31,342 bases of DNA from an uncultured Prevotella sp. (GCA_934281565.1 CAKQXI010000012.1:1-31342), one strand, 5' to 3'. Shown: positions 7,001 to 15,669, counted from the stretch's first letter. Program-made: numbers and translations. The notes: generated by a model from the sequence alone, not told the origin.

Positions 7001-8732
7001 GCAGTATGAGGGCAAGGAGGTTGCTTCTATTACAGGTGTCTATCTTTCAGAGAAAGGGGGGTACCTTGATGTTGTCGTGGATATGGATAAGTTGCCACTT
7101 CACTTTATCAACGGTTTCGTGCCAGACCAGATTATTGGTATGAAAGGCTATGGAGAAGGTTCGTTGGCAATGAAAGGCTCTTTGAGCAAGTTGGATGTAG
7201 AGGGCGAAGTATATCTTGATTCTGCATATCTGGTGAGTGTTCCATACGGTGTATCTATGCGTTTTGCCAACGACCCAGTCAAGATTGTGGGAAGTAAACT
7301 GCTTTTCGAGAATTTCATGATGTATGCCAACAATGAGAGTCCTCTCAATGTCCAAGGTAATCTGGATTTCTCCAATCTCGATCGTATGATGTTGGATGTC
7401 CGTATGAGAGCACAGAACTTCTTGCTCATTGATGCCAAGGAAAATGCACGTTCAGAGGCGTATGGAAAAGCATACGTCAACTTCTTTGGATTGATGCAAG
7501 GACCTTTGTCTGCCTTGAGAATGAGAGGAAAGTTAGATGTCTTGGGCAATACCGATATGACTTATATCTTACGAGAGTCGGAGTTGGCAACGGATAACCA
7601 GTTAGATGAATTGGTCAAGTTTACGAACTTCAAGAACGGTAAGCAGATTGTTGTCAATCGTCCAGCTTTGGAGGGATTCGATATGGCATTGAACTTATCC
7701 ATAGATGAGTCGGCGCATATCCTTTGTGCCTTGAATACGGATAAGTCGAACTACATAGACTTGATGGGTGGTGGAGATTTGCAAATGCGTTATAATCCTG
7801 CCGACGACTTGCAACTAACAGGCAAGTATACCTTGAACAATGGCGAGATGAAATATTCTTTGCCAATCATCCCGTTAAAGACCTTTACAATTCAGGATGG
7901 AAGTTATATAGAATTTACTGGCGACCCATTCAATCCGACATTGTCTATAACGGCAACGGAAAGAATTAAGTCTACTGTCAATGAGGGACAAGGAACAGGA
8001 CGGTCGGTAGACTTTGTATGTGGTGTCAAGCTCAGTCAAACGTTAAGCAAGCCTGGCATTCAGTTTATTATCTCGGCTCCAAATGATATGACCTTGCAAG
8101 ACGAGCTAAATACGATGAGTATAGAGGAGCGAGGAAAGATAGCCATCACGATGTTGGCATCGGGTATGTATCTTGCCAATGGCAATACAAGCTCGTTCTC
8201 GATGAACAGTGCGTTGAGTTCGTTCCTCAATTCCGAGATCAACAATATCGCTGGTACTGCAATGCGTTCCATCGGATTGGATGTTGGTATGACGGTTGAT
8301 AACTCGATGACGGCAACAGGGGGATTGCATACCGACTATAACTTCAAGTTTGCCAAGCGTTTCTTCAACAACCGATTGAGTTTTAGCGTTGGTGGGCAAG
8401 TATCCACTGGTGCGGAACTGGAGAATGCCACCAAGAACAACACTTTCTTTAATAATGTGGAGTTACAATACCGACTCAATGAGGGGGCAAGCCAATACAT
8501 ACGCGCTTTTTATAATAACAGTACCTACGACTGGTTGGAGGGACAGATAGGCGAGTATGGCGTAGGTTTTATGTGGCGTAGAAAACTTCAACGTTTCAAG
8601 GATATTTTCCGCTTCAAGACCGAGAAGCAACAAGTTCCAGCAGCTCCAACGACTACTGTACCAAAGCGAGATTCAATAACGACAACAACGCCTCGAATGT
8701 TCGACCCATTGAAGTTTCAAGAGAAAAAATGA
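4017..8732 (+). CDS. tamB: TamB-like translocation and assembly module protein
   Basis: This very large protein (1571 residues from the preferred start) is anchored in the inner membrane by an N-terminal segment (about residues 5-28) and then continues as a long, beta-rich periplasmic chain. The final 450 residues carry the DUF490/TamB domain, with a terminal beta-rich stretch (FNNRLSFSVGGQVSTG and on) expected to meet the outer-membrane partner. TamB-like proteins bridge the envelope for outer-membrane protein insertion and probably phospholipid transport. The partner tamL follows eight bases downstream. The frame is open to an ATG at 3987 inside rluA; starts at 4017 or 4023 place the membrane segment at the N-terminus. 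The C-terminal 50 residues are threonine- and proline-rich. Confidence 0.9.
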   Translation: MPMKKYMKWVGMFFLTPVLLIILLTLLLYLPPVQNWAVRQVASYASKSTGMDISVRQVKLVFPLNLGVKGVKVLQPNDSIKNRKDTVADIENMVVDVQLLPLFKSQVMVDKLDFTKMKVNTTNFIHEARIKGNIGKLHLKAHGIDLRKEHINVNHALLSDAKLSVELSDTVPPDTTPSTNFWKINIQQLKLKNTDFTLHMPGDTLQVNAYLENAVARTAYLDLYKGLYQVGKLDWQGGYFNYDNNFERPVSGIDFNHLSFGGMALKADSFSFCNSKVDVKIREAQFKEKSGLRINRLYGRVVMDSTKLQLPDFYLHTPVSNLQTTLDMDLNAFDDKNPGKITAQIHGSIGRSDLFLFLSELPKAMRENWPYYPMSVDGTVRGNLQYATFSGIKLSLPTAFQLHTNGSLTNLVDMNRLKVDANLKARTYNLGFVTAMFDSSLRSEFRIPSGMGIQGNINIDGSKYATKLLVTEGKGSMKIDAAVDAKAKSNGSIDMDKLAYQAKIQARNIQAKHFLPRQDLHSFTGSLEAKGMGTDFLSPRTKLKAKAHINDIHYGKYQLNHILLDADVANGKIRADIDSKNKMLTGLVSVHALTNTKYLQATVTADVHHADFYLLQLTKTPMDAALCGHVDLSSNLKENHKILATMSDITLKTNDKVYRPVDFNLDVYTRRDTTHAIANCGDFHLNMDSHGGYKMLLTRLDILQREVMGQLKNRRIDQVKIRRNFPMGHVYLSTGKDNFIARFMQYCGYHFKSVEMDLNASPIDGLNGYLKVDSLVAKGVQLDTIRAIVSTQGDTIRYAARVENNKHNPQYVFRVLVKGELQDRGSDIDARIYDANNRLGVDVGLAAMLQEDGVKLSLLNTHPILGYKQFTANEDNYLMLGDDGRVSANLVLTASGGMGVRVYSNDDNEDVLQDITVSMSNFNLDKVLSVIPYMPDVSGIMNGDFHVVQTKDEFSVSSNLSVNNLCYEKCPMGNVGSEFVYMPKSDGSHYVDGILQYEGKEVASITGVYLSEKGGYLDVVVDMDKLPLHFINGFVPDQIIGMKGYGEGSLAMKGSLSKLDVEGEVYLDSAYLVSVPYGVSMRFANDPVKIVGSKLLFENFMMYANNESPLNVQGNLDFSNLDRMMLDVRMRAQNFLLIDAKENARSEAYGKAYVNFFGLMQGPLSALRMRGKLDVLGNTDMTYILRESELATDNQLDELVKFTNFKNGKQIVVNRPALEGFDMALNLSIDESAHILCALNTDKSNYIDLMGGGDLQMRYNPADDLQLTGKYTLNNGEMKYSLPIIPLKTFTIQDGSYIEFTGDPFNPTLSITATERIKSTVNEGQGTGRSVDFVCGVKLSQTLSKPGIQFIISAPNDMTLQDELNTMSIEERGKIAITMLASGMYLANGNTSSFSMNSALSSFLNSEINNIAGTAMRSIGLDVGMTVDNSMTATGGLHTDYNFKFAKRFFNNRLSFSVGGQVSTGAELENATKNNTFFNNVELQYRLNEGASQYIRAFYNNSTYDWLEGQIGEYGVGFMWRRKLQRFKDIFRFKTEKQQVPAAPTTTVPKRDSITTTTPRMFDPLKFQEKK

Positions 8733-8740
8733 TGTGAGTT

Positions 8741-11134
8741 ATGAGAAAGAATAAGCTATACCTTATATATATAGGTGTAATGACAAGTCTTGTCATGCAA
8801 ATATTGGCAGGGTGTTCTTCCACGAGTGCCCTCAAGGATGACGAGCAGTTGTTCACGGGCTTGAAGCCGATAGAGTACACCAACTATAAAGAGGGAAAAT
8901 ATGCCGACTCAACGAAAGTGGAGATGGAGTATGTGTTGGCATCGGCACCTAATGGCTCTCTTTTTGGAAGCAGTTACCATCGCACTCCTTTTCCTGTCCG
9001 TCTATGGATATGGAATGCTTTTTCCCAGTCCAATGGTGCCTTTGCCAAATGGATAACCAAGGCATTTGGTTCCAAACCTAAGCTGATGGCGAATGTAAAT
9101 CCACAACTGAGAGCACAGGTAGCAGAGAATCAGTTGGTAAAATATGGCTATTTCAATGGAAAAGTGACATACGATGTCATCACGGAAAGAAATCCCAAGA
9201 AAGCAAAGGTGGCATATCAGGTAGACTTAGGTCATTTATGGACACTGGATTCGGTAGCGTATATTGGGTTTCCTACACATGGCAAGCACTTGATAGACTC
9301 AACACGTAACTTTGCCTTGATAGGAAAGGGTACACCTTTCAATGTATCTCTGCTGGAACAAGAGCGACAACGCCTTACCCGGTTGTTTCGTAACAATGGA
9401 TACTATTATTATAAGAATGGATATGCTTCTTACTTGGCAGATACTATCAACACACCTGGTAAGGCACAGGTACGGTTGACACTTGCAGATAGCATTGATA
9501 CCTTGGCAAAACGCCAGTGGTATATAGGCAACATTAACATCAATTTCCGCAAGCAGTTTATGGAGGAACTTACCGACTCGTTTGTGCGCCGTAGTCTTAG
9601 TTTCCATTATGCGGGTAAGAAAATGCCTATTCGTGCAGGTGTAGTCTTGCGTGACCTCCATCTTCGTCCTCGCCAGCTTTACAAGGTGGAGAACGAAGAA
9701 GCTGCCAAGAGAGGACTTGTGTCAACAGGACTTTTCAGCTATACCAATATTCAGTTTACCCCTCGTAAGCAAGTGATGATGGATACGGCTCAGGCTTTGG
9801 CAGTGCGTAATGATACGCTCGATGCCAATATAGACTTGGTGTTTGATAAACCATACGACTTCTATGTGGAAGCGAATGCCAGAGGAAAAACTTCTGGCAG
9901 GGTAGGACCAGAGTTGGTTATCGGTCTTACCAAGCGCAATGCTTTTCGAGGTGGTGAAAAGTTGGACATCAACTTGCATGGCTCGCATGAGTGGCAAACC
10001 ATCCGTAAGGAAAGTGGCAATGCCAATAAGATTAACTCATACGAGGTAGGTTCGGATGTTTCGTTGTCATTCCCACGTATTCTTACTCCTTGGAATATGT
10101 TCCGGACGATGGCACAGAATGAGCGCCGTTTCCGACAAGGACATCTTCCAAGGCGTTATTATGGTACTCCGACGACAACCATCAAGGCTTCCATGAACAT
10201 CCTTAATCGTGCAGGCTATTTCCGCCGTCATGTCGTGTCGGGAGAATTGACCTATGACTGGGCGACCTCCTATCAGCATCGCCATTCGTTTAGTCCTCTT
10301 ATCTTGGCTTATGAGTATATGAACAGTAGTACGGCGGCTTTTGATACTTTGATGATGGAGCATCCTTCCTTGATGGTATCTATGGCAGATAGGTTCGTTC
10401 CGAAGATGAGCTACACCTATACTTACAAAAGTCCACAGAGTTATAGGCATCCTATCGTGTGGTCCACAACGGTGAGCGAGGCTGGCAATGTGCTCTCTTT
10501 GGGCTATTTGGTGGCAGGTAGGAAATGGAACGAGAAAGAAAAGGAAATGTTCAAGAATCCGTTTGCCCAATTCCTTAAGGTGGAGACTGATTTCGTGAAG
10601 TATTGGCGATTGAGTGAGAAATCAACGCTTGTCGGACATCTTAATGCTGGAGTGATATGGAGCTATGGCAATTCAGATGTTGCTCCTTATTATGAATTGT
10701 TCTATGTAGGTGGTGCCAATAGTATCCGAGCTTTCAATGTAAGGAGCATTGGTCCTGCTGATTTCACCCCTGTAGATAGTAAGTTCGTCGCTTATATTTA
10801 TCAGACTGGTGATATTAAGTTCTTGGCAAATTTAGAGTATCGTCCTCGTATATGGGGTAATCTTTGCGGCGCTTTGTTCTTAGACATGGGTAATGTGTGG
10901 ACATTGAGACGTAATGAGCTTTTACCAGGACAGTTCGATGTTAAGACATTCTACAAGCAGATGGCTGTGGGGACAGGAGTAGGTTTGCGCTATGATATGG
11001 GTATGTTTGTGATACGAGTGGATTGGGGCATCGGTCTACATGTGCCATACGATACAGGCAAGAGTGGTTTTTACAATATAAAGAGTTTCAAGGATGCCCA
11101 AAGTATCCATTTGGCGGTGGGCTATCCGTTCTAA
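8741..11134 (+). CDS. tamL: TamL: lipoprotein BamA/TamA-like outer-membrane protein
   Basis: This 797-residue protein has a lipoprotein signal peptide with lipobox LAGC (lipidated Cys25), POTRA-like periplasmic repeats (roughly 30-360) and a C-terminal Omp85 beta-barrel. The barrel contains the YVGGANSIRAF region (near 660), the GxxSxRGF-like turn of this superfamily, and ends in an aromatic residue (GYPF). TamL is the lipidated TamA counterpart known in Bacteroidota and is typically next to tamB, as here. With TamB it forms an envelope-spanning assembly module. Its lipid anchor distinguishes it from BamA and TamA. Confidence 0.9.
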   Translation: MRKNKLYLIYIGVMTSLVMQILAGCSSTSALKDDEQLFTGLKPIEYTNYKEGKYADSTKVEMEYVLASAPNGSLFGSSYHRTPFPVRLWIWNAFSQSNGAFAKWITKAFGSKPKLMANVNPQLRAQVAENQLVKYGYFNGKVTYDVITERNPKKAKVAYQVDLGHLWTLDSVAYIGFPTHGKHLIDSTRNFALIGKGTPFNVSLLEQERQRLTRLFRNNGYYYYKNGYASYLADTINTPGKAQVRLTLADSIDTLAKRQWYIGNININFRKQFMEELTDSFVRRSLSFHYAGKKMPIRAGVVLRDLHLRPRQLYKVENEEAAKRGLVSTGLFSYTNIQFTPRKQVMMDTAQALAVRNDTLDANIDLVFDKPYDFYVEANARGKTSGRVGPELVIGLTKRNAFRGGEKLDINLHGSHEWQTIRKESGNANKINSYEVGSDVSLSFPRILTPWNMFRTMAQNERRFRQGHLPRRYYGTPTTTIKASMNILNRAGYFRRHVVSGELTYDWATSYQHRHSFSPLILAYEYMNSSTAAFDTLMMEHPSLMVSMADRFVPKMSYTYTYKSPQSYRHPIVWSTTVSEAGNVLSLGYLVAGRKWNEKEKEMFKNPFAQFLKVETDFVKYWRLSEKSTLVGHLNAGVIWSYGNSDVAPYYELFYVGGANSIRAFNVRSIGPADFTPVDSKFVAYIYQTGDIKFLANLEYRPRIWGNLCGALFLDMGNVWTLRRNELLPGQFDVKTFYKQMAVGTGVGLRYDMGMFVIRVDWGIGLHVPYDTGKSGFYNIKSFKDAQSIHLAVGYPF

Positions 11135-11140
11135 AATAGT

Positions 11141-11218
11141 CGGTAGGGCGATGAGGCTTGATCGCTAATAGCGATGAGGGTTTGTCGCTATTAGCGATCA
11201 AGCCTCATCGCCCTACCG
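11141..11218 (+). repeat. Perfect 34-bp inverted repeat with 10-base loop after tamL
   Basis: The arms 11141-11174 and 11185-11218 are exact reverse complements with no mismatch. Each arm also holds a nested near-palindrome (TCGCTAATAGCGA), and the unit GCGATGAGG recurs at the edge of the loop. It starts seven bases after the tamL stop codon. It is far longer than a normal terminator and has only a weak T-run after it. Confidence 0.9.
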
Positions 11219-11320
11219 TTTAAATGGGTGTCATGGTAACCAGTTTTGAGACTCTCTAAAGGGACATCCTTTTTTTGCAAGTTTTTTATTCCATTACGCT
11301 TATAATTCAGAAAAATTACG

Positions 11321-11328
11321 TATATTTG
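11321..11328 (+). promoter_or_regulatory. -7 element of the nucleotidyltransferase-nrnA unit
   Basis: TATATTTG matches TAnnTTTG and lies about 40 bases before the start codon at 11370. No convincing TTG/TTTG is visible at the -33 position. Confidence 0.55.
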
Positions 11329-11369
11329 CATCGTCAAACGTAACAATCAACTATTAATACAATAAGAAA

Positions 11370-12281
11370 ATGAAACCAACTTTATTGCTCTTAGCGGCTG
11401 GTATGGGTAGCCGTTACGGTGGTCTGAAACAGCTTGATGGCCTGGGACCAAACGGAGAAACCATCATGGATTATAGTATTTACGATGCCATTCAGTCAGG
11501 ATTTGGGAAGATTGTCTTTGTTATTCGTAAGGATTTCGAGGATCAATTCCGTGAGAAGATTCTTTCCAAGTACGAGGGACATATCCCTGCGGAGCTTTGC
11601 TTCCAGGCACTGGATGATCTTCCAGAAGGCTTTGCTGTTCCAGAGGGTCGCCAGAAACCTTGGGGTACAAACCATGCAGTGTTGATGGCAAAGAACATCA
11701 TCAAGGAACCTTTCTGTGTCATCAACTGTGATGACTTCTATAATCGAGATTGCTTCAAGGTTATTGGCAAGTTCCTTTCTGAACTTCCAGAGGGCAGTAC
11801 CAATCGTTATGCAATGGTAGGTTTCCGTGTTGGCAACACCTTGAGTGAGAATGGTACTGTGGCTCGTGGTATCTGTTCTAAGGATGAAAACGAGAACTTG
11901 ACCACAGTCGTAGAGCGTACGGAGATTATGCGCATTGACGGCAAGGTTTCTTACAAGGACGAAGAAGGCAAATGGGTAGCTGTCGCAGACAATACCCCTG
12001 TTTCTATGAACGTATGGGGCTTTACTCCAGACTATTTCGAGCATAGCGAGGCTTACTTCAAGGAGTTCTTGAGCAATCCAAAGAACATGGAAAACTTGAA
12101 AGCTGAGTTCTTTATCCCATTGATGGTCAACAAGCTCATCAACGAGGGTACGGCAACAGTGAAGGTGCTCGATACTACCAGCAAGTGGTTTGGCGTAACT
12201 TATTCTGCCGACCGCCAGAGTGTTGTTGATAAGATCCAGAGCCTTGTAGACGAGGGTGTTTATCCAAACAAACTCTTCTAA
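11370..12281 (+). CDS. Sugar-phosphate nucleotidyltransferase
   Basis: This 303-residue cytoplasmic enzyme belongs to the NTP-transferase (Rossmann-like) family, which joins a nucleotide to a sugar 1-phosphate. The N-terminal LAAGMGSRYGGLK is the nucleotide-binding GxGxR...K signature (residues 8-20), WGTNHAV (98-104) matches the conserved WGTxHA-type region, and NCDDFY (119-124) supplies the metal-binding aspartates. The sugar and the nucleotide cannot be decided from sequence. Its stop codon is followed with no spacer by the start of nrnA, so the two are co-translated or co-transcribed. Candidates include uridylyl- and guanylyltransferases or a MurNAc-recycling (MurU-like) enzyme. Confidence 0.8.
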   Translation: MKPTLLLLAAGMGSRYGGLKQLDGLGPNGETIMDYSIYDAIQSGFGKIVFVIRKDFEDQFREKILSKYEGHIPAELCFQALDDLPEGFAVPEGRQKPWGTNHAVLMAKNIIKEPFCVINCDDFYNRDCFKVIGKFLSELPEGSTNRYAMVGFRVGNTLSENGTVARGICSKDENENLTTVVERTEIMRIDGKVSYKDEEGKWVAVADNTPVSMNVWGFTPDYFEHSEAYFKEFLSNPKNMENLKAEFFIPLMVNKLINEGTATVKVLDTTSKWFGVTYSADRQSVVDKIQSLVDEGVYPNKLF

Positions 12282-13316
12282 ATGGATATAAATATTTTGA
12301 CAGAACAAGAAGCCGCTACCCTTCGAGAGATGATAGCGGCTTCTCAGCGTATTGTAATATGTTGCCATAAGTCACCTGATGGCGATGCCGTGGGCTCCTC
12401 GTTGGGATGGTATTGGTATTTGCACACTTTGGGCAAGGAGGCACAGGTGTGTGTCCCTGATGCCATGCCTGATTTCTTGCATTGGTTGCCAGAAAGCCAA
12501 AGCATAGTAAGGTATGACAAGCATCCTGAACAGGTACAGCAGATTTTCAGTCAGGCAGACCTTGTTTTCTGTTTGGATTTCAGTGGAGCGAGTCGTCTGG
12601 ATGAAATGGAAAGTGTGCTCACTTCTTGTAAGGCAAAAAAGGTTGTCATAGACCATCATCTTGCTCCCTCTTTGGATGCCGAAATGATGATTTCGCAACC
12701 TCATCTGAGCAGTGCCAGCGAATTGGTGTTCCGCCTTGTGTGGCAACTTGGTGGCTTTGTGCAGGTAAACAAGAAATGGGCAACTTGTGTCTATTGTGGC
12801 ATGATGACGGATACAGGTGGGTTTACTTACAATTCTTCCGACCCAAAGATTTACTTCATCATCAGCCAATTACTTACCAAGGGCATTGACAAGGATAAGA
12901 TTTACCGTAATGTATTTAATAATTATAGTCCTTGGGCTATCAAGTTCCGGGGGTATGTTATGGGCAAGAAGCTGAATGTGTTCGAGGATTTGCACGCTTC
13001 TTACTATACTGTGACTCGCAGGGAGATGAAACGTTTCCACTTTATCAAGGGCGATTTGGAGGGATTGGTGAATGAGCCTTTGCGTATCAAAGGCTTGAAG
13101 TTCTCGATCTCACTTCGTGAAGATACTGACAAATCCAACCTCATCTTGGTAAGTCTACGCTCGGTAGATGATTTCCCATGCAATAAGGTTGCTGAGGAGT
13201 TCTTCAATGGAGGAGGGCATCTTAATGCCTCTGGCGGTCGTTTGTATTGCAATATGCGAGAGGCAGAGGAAATAGTTGTCAAGGCATTCAACGCATACGC
13301 CGAATATTTAAGATGA
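12282..13316 (+). CDS. nrnA: DHH-family phosphoesterase, NrnA-like nanoRNase/pAp phosphatase
   Basis: This 344-residue protein has both halves of the DHH/DHHA1 family. Metal-binding motifs are SPDGDAVGS (Asp33, Asp35), an Asp-containing DFSGASRLDE (99-108) and VIDHH (122-126); the C-terminal GGGHLNASGG marks the substrate-binding DHHA1 domain. NrnA degrades 2-5-nucleotide RNA fragments and dephosphorylates 3'-phosphoadenosine 5'-phosphate. Length and motif order fit NrnA better than RecJ. The start codon directly abuts the upstream stop (TAAATG). Confidence 0.88.
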   Translation: MDINILTEQEAATLREMIAASQRIVICCHKSPDGDAVGSSLGWYWYLHTLGKEAQVCVPDAMPDFLHWLPESQSIVRYDKHPEQVQQIFSQADLVFCLDFSGASRLDEMESVLTSCKAKKVVIDHHLAPSLDAEMMISQPHLSSASELVFRLVWQLGGFVQVNKKWATCVYCGMMTDTGGFTYNSSDPKIYFIISQLLTKGIDKDKIYRNVFNNYSPWAIKFRGYVMGKKLNVFEDLHASYYTVTRREMKRFHFIKGDLEGLVNEPLRIKGLKFSISLREDTDKSNLILVSLRSVDDFPCNKVAEEFFNGGGHLNASGGRLYCNMREAEEIVVKAFNAYAEYLR

Positions 13317-13403
13317 AAGTGCCAAAAACAAGCGTTGCTATCAAGAATTGATAAATTATAATAAAATCAATGACATACTTTCGCTTGTTTCTTATCTTTT
13401 TCG

Positions 13404-13411
13404 TAACTTTG
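13404..13411 (+). promoter_or_regulatory. -7 element upstream of the DUF4827-like gene
   Basis: TAACTTTG matches TAnnTTTG and lies 30 bases before the start codon at 13442. The -33 region reads TTTCG rather than a clear TTTG; a TTG at 13385-13387 is too close. Confidence 0.6.
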
Positions 13412-13441
13412 CCAAATAAATAAGATTATAAGTAAAGAATA

Positions 13442-14128
13442 ATGAAGAAACTTTTGTTTGCAATGATAGCTGTTGCGGCATTGTGCTCTTTTGCCGCTTG
13501 TAGTGATAGTGAGACTTATGCAGATTTGCGTAATCGTGAGCGTGACTCCATTAACGCATTCTTGCGTAACGAGAATATCAAGGTGATTACTGAGGCGCAG
13601 TTTAAGGAGCGTTTCGACAAAGGCATGACCTTGACCGACACTGCAAAAGCCAACAATGAGTATGTGCTTTTTGAGAGCAACGGTATCTATATGCAAGTCA
13701 TAGACCAGGGATGCGGTGACTATATCAAGCAGGGTGAGACAACGGACGTGCTTGTCAGGTTCTCTGAGTATAATCTCAAGACTGAGGCTCGTATCAGTAC
13801 AACTTCCTTGCAGTTGAGCAATAATGTCGTTGGTTATTCTTATCTACCAGACAAGATGAGCGTAACTAATACCTCTGGTACATTTACAGGTACATTCGAT
13901 ACTTCCAGTAGCTTGATGGCAAAAGCATACGGCTATTCCAGTACTTCCGCAGCCGTGCCTTCGGGTTGGCTCACTCCTTTCACTTGGGTGAAGATTGGGC
14001 GACCACAGACAGCAAGCGAGAAGATAGCCCATGTACGTATCTTGGTACCACACACCTACGGTACGTCTGCTGCTTCAGGAAGTGTTTATGCTTGTCTCTA
14101 TGACATGACCTTACAAAGAGGAAGATAA
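13442..14128 (+). CDS. DUF4827-like lipoprotein
   Basis: This 228-residue protein begins with a lipoprotein signal peptide and lipobox FAAC (lipidated Cys20). The mature part starts with a charged helical region (ETYADLRNRERDSINAFLRN) followed by a beta-rich domain. It resembles DUF4827, a Bacteroidales envelope family whose fold is FKBP-like; I recall this rather than having tested it. No catalytic role is known to me. It lies 26 bases upstream of glmM and probably shares a transcript, which suggests a link to cell-envelope synthesis. Confidence 0.75.
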   Translation: MKKLLFAMIAVAALCSFAACSDSETYADLRNRERDSINAFLRNENIKVITEAQFKERFDKGMTLTDTAKANNEYVLFESNGIYMQVIDQGCGDYIKQGETTDVLVRFSEYNLKTEARISTTSLQLSNNVVGYSYLPDKMSVTNTSGTFTGTFDTSSSLMAKAYGYSSTSAAVPSGWLTPFTWVKIGRPQTASEKIAHVRILVPHTYGTSAASGSVYACLYDMTLQRGR

Positions 14129-14154
14129 AAGAGAACCATATAAAATTTTTATCT

Positions 14155-15549
14155 ATGACACTGATAAAGTCTATATCTGGTATCCGTGGTACTATCGGTG
14201 GACCAGCGGGCGATACATTAAATCCGCTCGATATCGTGAAGTTTACATCAGCCTATGCTACTTTCATTCGTCGTAGTGGAAAGTCGGATAGCAACACTAT
14301 TGTTGTGGGACGTGATGCACGCATCTCTGGCTTGATGGTTAAAAACGTGGTTTGCGGTACGTTGATGGGCATTGGCTATGATGTCCTCGACATTGACTTG
14401 GCTACTACTCCTACAACCGAGCTTGCTGTTCGCATGAGCGGAGCAGCTGGTGGTATCATCATTACTGCAAGTCATAATCCTCGTCAGTGGAATGCCCTCA
14501 AGTTACTTAATCATGAGGGCGAGTTCCTTACCAAGGATGATGGCAACGAGGTGTTGGCGATTGCAGAGAAAGAAGATTTTGAATATGCAGATGTAGATCA
14601 CCTTGGTGATTATAGCTATGATAGCGAGAAATATCAGAACTTACATATCCAGTCGGTTCTTAATTTGGAATTGGTGGATGTAGAGGCTATCAAGCGTGCT
14701 CATTTCAATGTTTGTGTCGATAGCATCAACTCGGTAGGTGGTGTTATCTTGCCTCAGTTGTTGGATGCTTTAGGCGTAAAGAGTACTTTCTTGAATGGAA
14801 CGCCTAATGGTGACTTCGCTCACAATCCAGAGCCTTTGGAGAAGAACTTAGGTGGTATCATGGGCGAGATAAAGCAAGGTGGTTATGACCTTGGTATCGT
14901 TGTTGACCCAGATGTTGACCGTTTGGCTTTCATCTGTGAGGATGGTAATATGTTTGGCGAGGAATATACCCTTGTAAGTGTAGCCGACTATGTATTGAGC
15001 CATAAGTCTGGTAATACAGTTAGTAACCTTTCTTCAACTCGTGCACTTCGAGATATTACTGAGAAGCATGGTGGAAAGTATACTGCAGCAGCAGTAGGTG
15101 AGGTAAATGTAACTACTAAGATGAAGGAAGTTGGTGCTGTGATTGGTGGTGAAGGCAATGGTGGAGTTATCTATCCAGAGAGCCACTATGGTCGTGATGC
15201 CCTTGTTGGTATTGCCTTGTTCTTGAGCAGTTTGGCTCAGAAAGGATGCCGAGCAAGTGAGCTACGTGCTTCTTTCCCTAACTATTTCATAGCTAAGAAC
15301 CGCATCGACTTGACTCCTTCTACGGATGTGGATGCTATTCTTGTGAAAGTAAAGGAAATGTATGGTAAGGAGCAGGATGTTCAAGTAACAGACATTGATG
15401 GTGTCAAACTTGATTTCCCTGATAAATGGGTGCATCTTCGTAAGAGCAATACCGAGCCTATCATTCGTGTCTATAGTGAGGCTTCTACGATGAAAGAGGC
15501 TGATGCCTTAGGCAAGAAACTGATGCAAGTAGTATATGATATGCAATAA
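14155..15549 (+). CDS. glmM: Phosphoglucosamine mutase GlmM
   Basis: This 464-residue alpha-D-phosphohexomutase most likely interconverts glucosamine 6-phosphate and glucosamine 1-phosphate on the way to UDP-GlcNAc for peptidoglycan and lipid A. All four family motifs are present: the phosphoserine loop TASHNP (Ser106), the metal-binding DPDVDR (251-256), the sugar-binding GGEGNGG (331-337) and the C-terminal phosphate-binding RKSNTEP (about 429-435). Bacteroidota members of this family can also act on glucose or mannose phosphates, so specificity is inferred. The run ends in the AT-rich inverted repeat at 15557. Confidence 0.88.
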   Translation: MTLIKSISGIRGTIGGPAGDTLNPLDIVKFTSAYATFIRRSGKSDSNTIVVGRDARISGLMVKNVVCGTLMGIGYDVLDIDLATTPTTELAVRMSGAAGGIIITASHNPRQWNALKLLNHEGEFLTKDDGNEVLAIAEKEDFEYADVDHLGDYSYDSEKYQNLHIQSVLNLELVDVEAIKRAHFNVCVDSINSVGGVILPQLLDALGVKSTFLNGTPNGDFAHNPEPLEKNLGGIMGEIKQGGYDLGIVVDPDVDRLAFICEDGNMFGEEYTLVSVADYVLSHKSGNTVSNLSSTRALRDITEKHGGKYTAAAVGEVNVTTKMKEVGAVIGGEGNGGVIYPESHYGRDALVGIALFLSSLAQKGCRASELRASFPNYFIAKNRIDLTPSTDVDAILVKVKEMYGKEQDVQVTDIDGVKLDFPDKWVHLRKSNTEPIIRVYSEASTMKEADALGKKLMQVVYDMQ

Positions 15550-15556
15550 CAGTTTA

Positions 15557-15667
15557 TAGTTAATAGTTTACAGTTTACAGTTTATAGGGCAATCTTGCTA
15601 TAAACTATAAATTGTAAACTATCACTTATCTATACCCTATAAACTGTAAACTATAAACTATTAACTA
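15557..15667. repeat. AT-rich inverted repeat between convergent genes
   Basis: Bases 15557-15591 and 15633-15667 are inverted copies that match at 33 of 35 positions. They are built from variants of TAGTTTACAGTTTATAG. The 41-base loop holds another partial copy (CTATAAACTATAAATTG). The repeat fills the whole gap between glmM (+) and the 244-aa gene (-) and could act as a bidirectional transcription end; this is inference. Confidence 0.85.
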
Positions 15668-15669
15668 CA

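Noticed and set aside
11496..12368. 290-codon open frame on the minus strand
   Set aside because: It is antisense to the nucleotidyltransferase gene, which has full family motifs; this is a shadow frame caused by codon composition.
15551..15667. CRISPR-like array of short repeats
   Set aside because: The units are AT-rich, vary in spacing and orientation and have no unique spacers; no cas gene is present.
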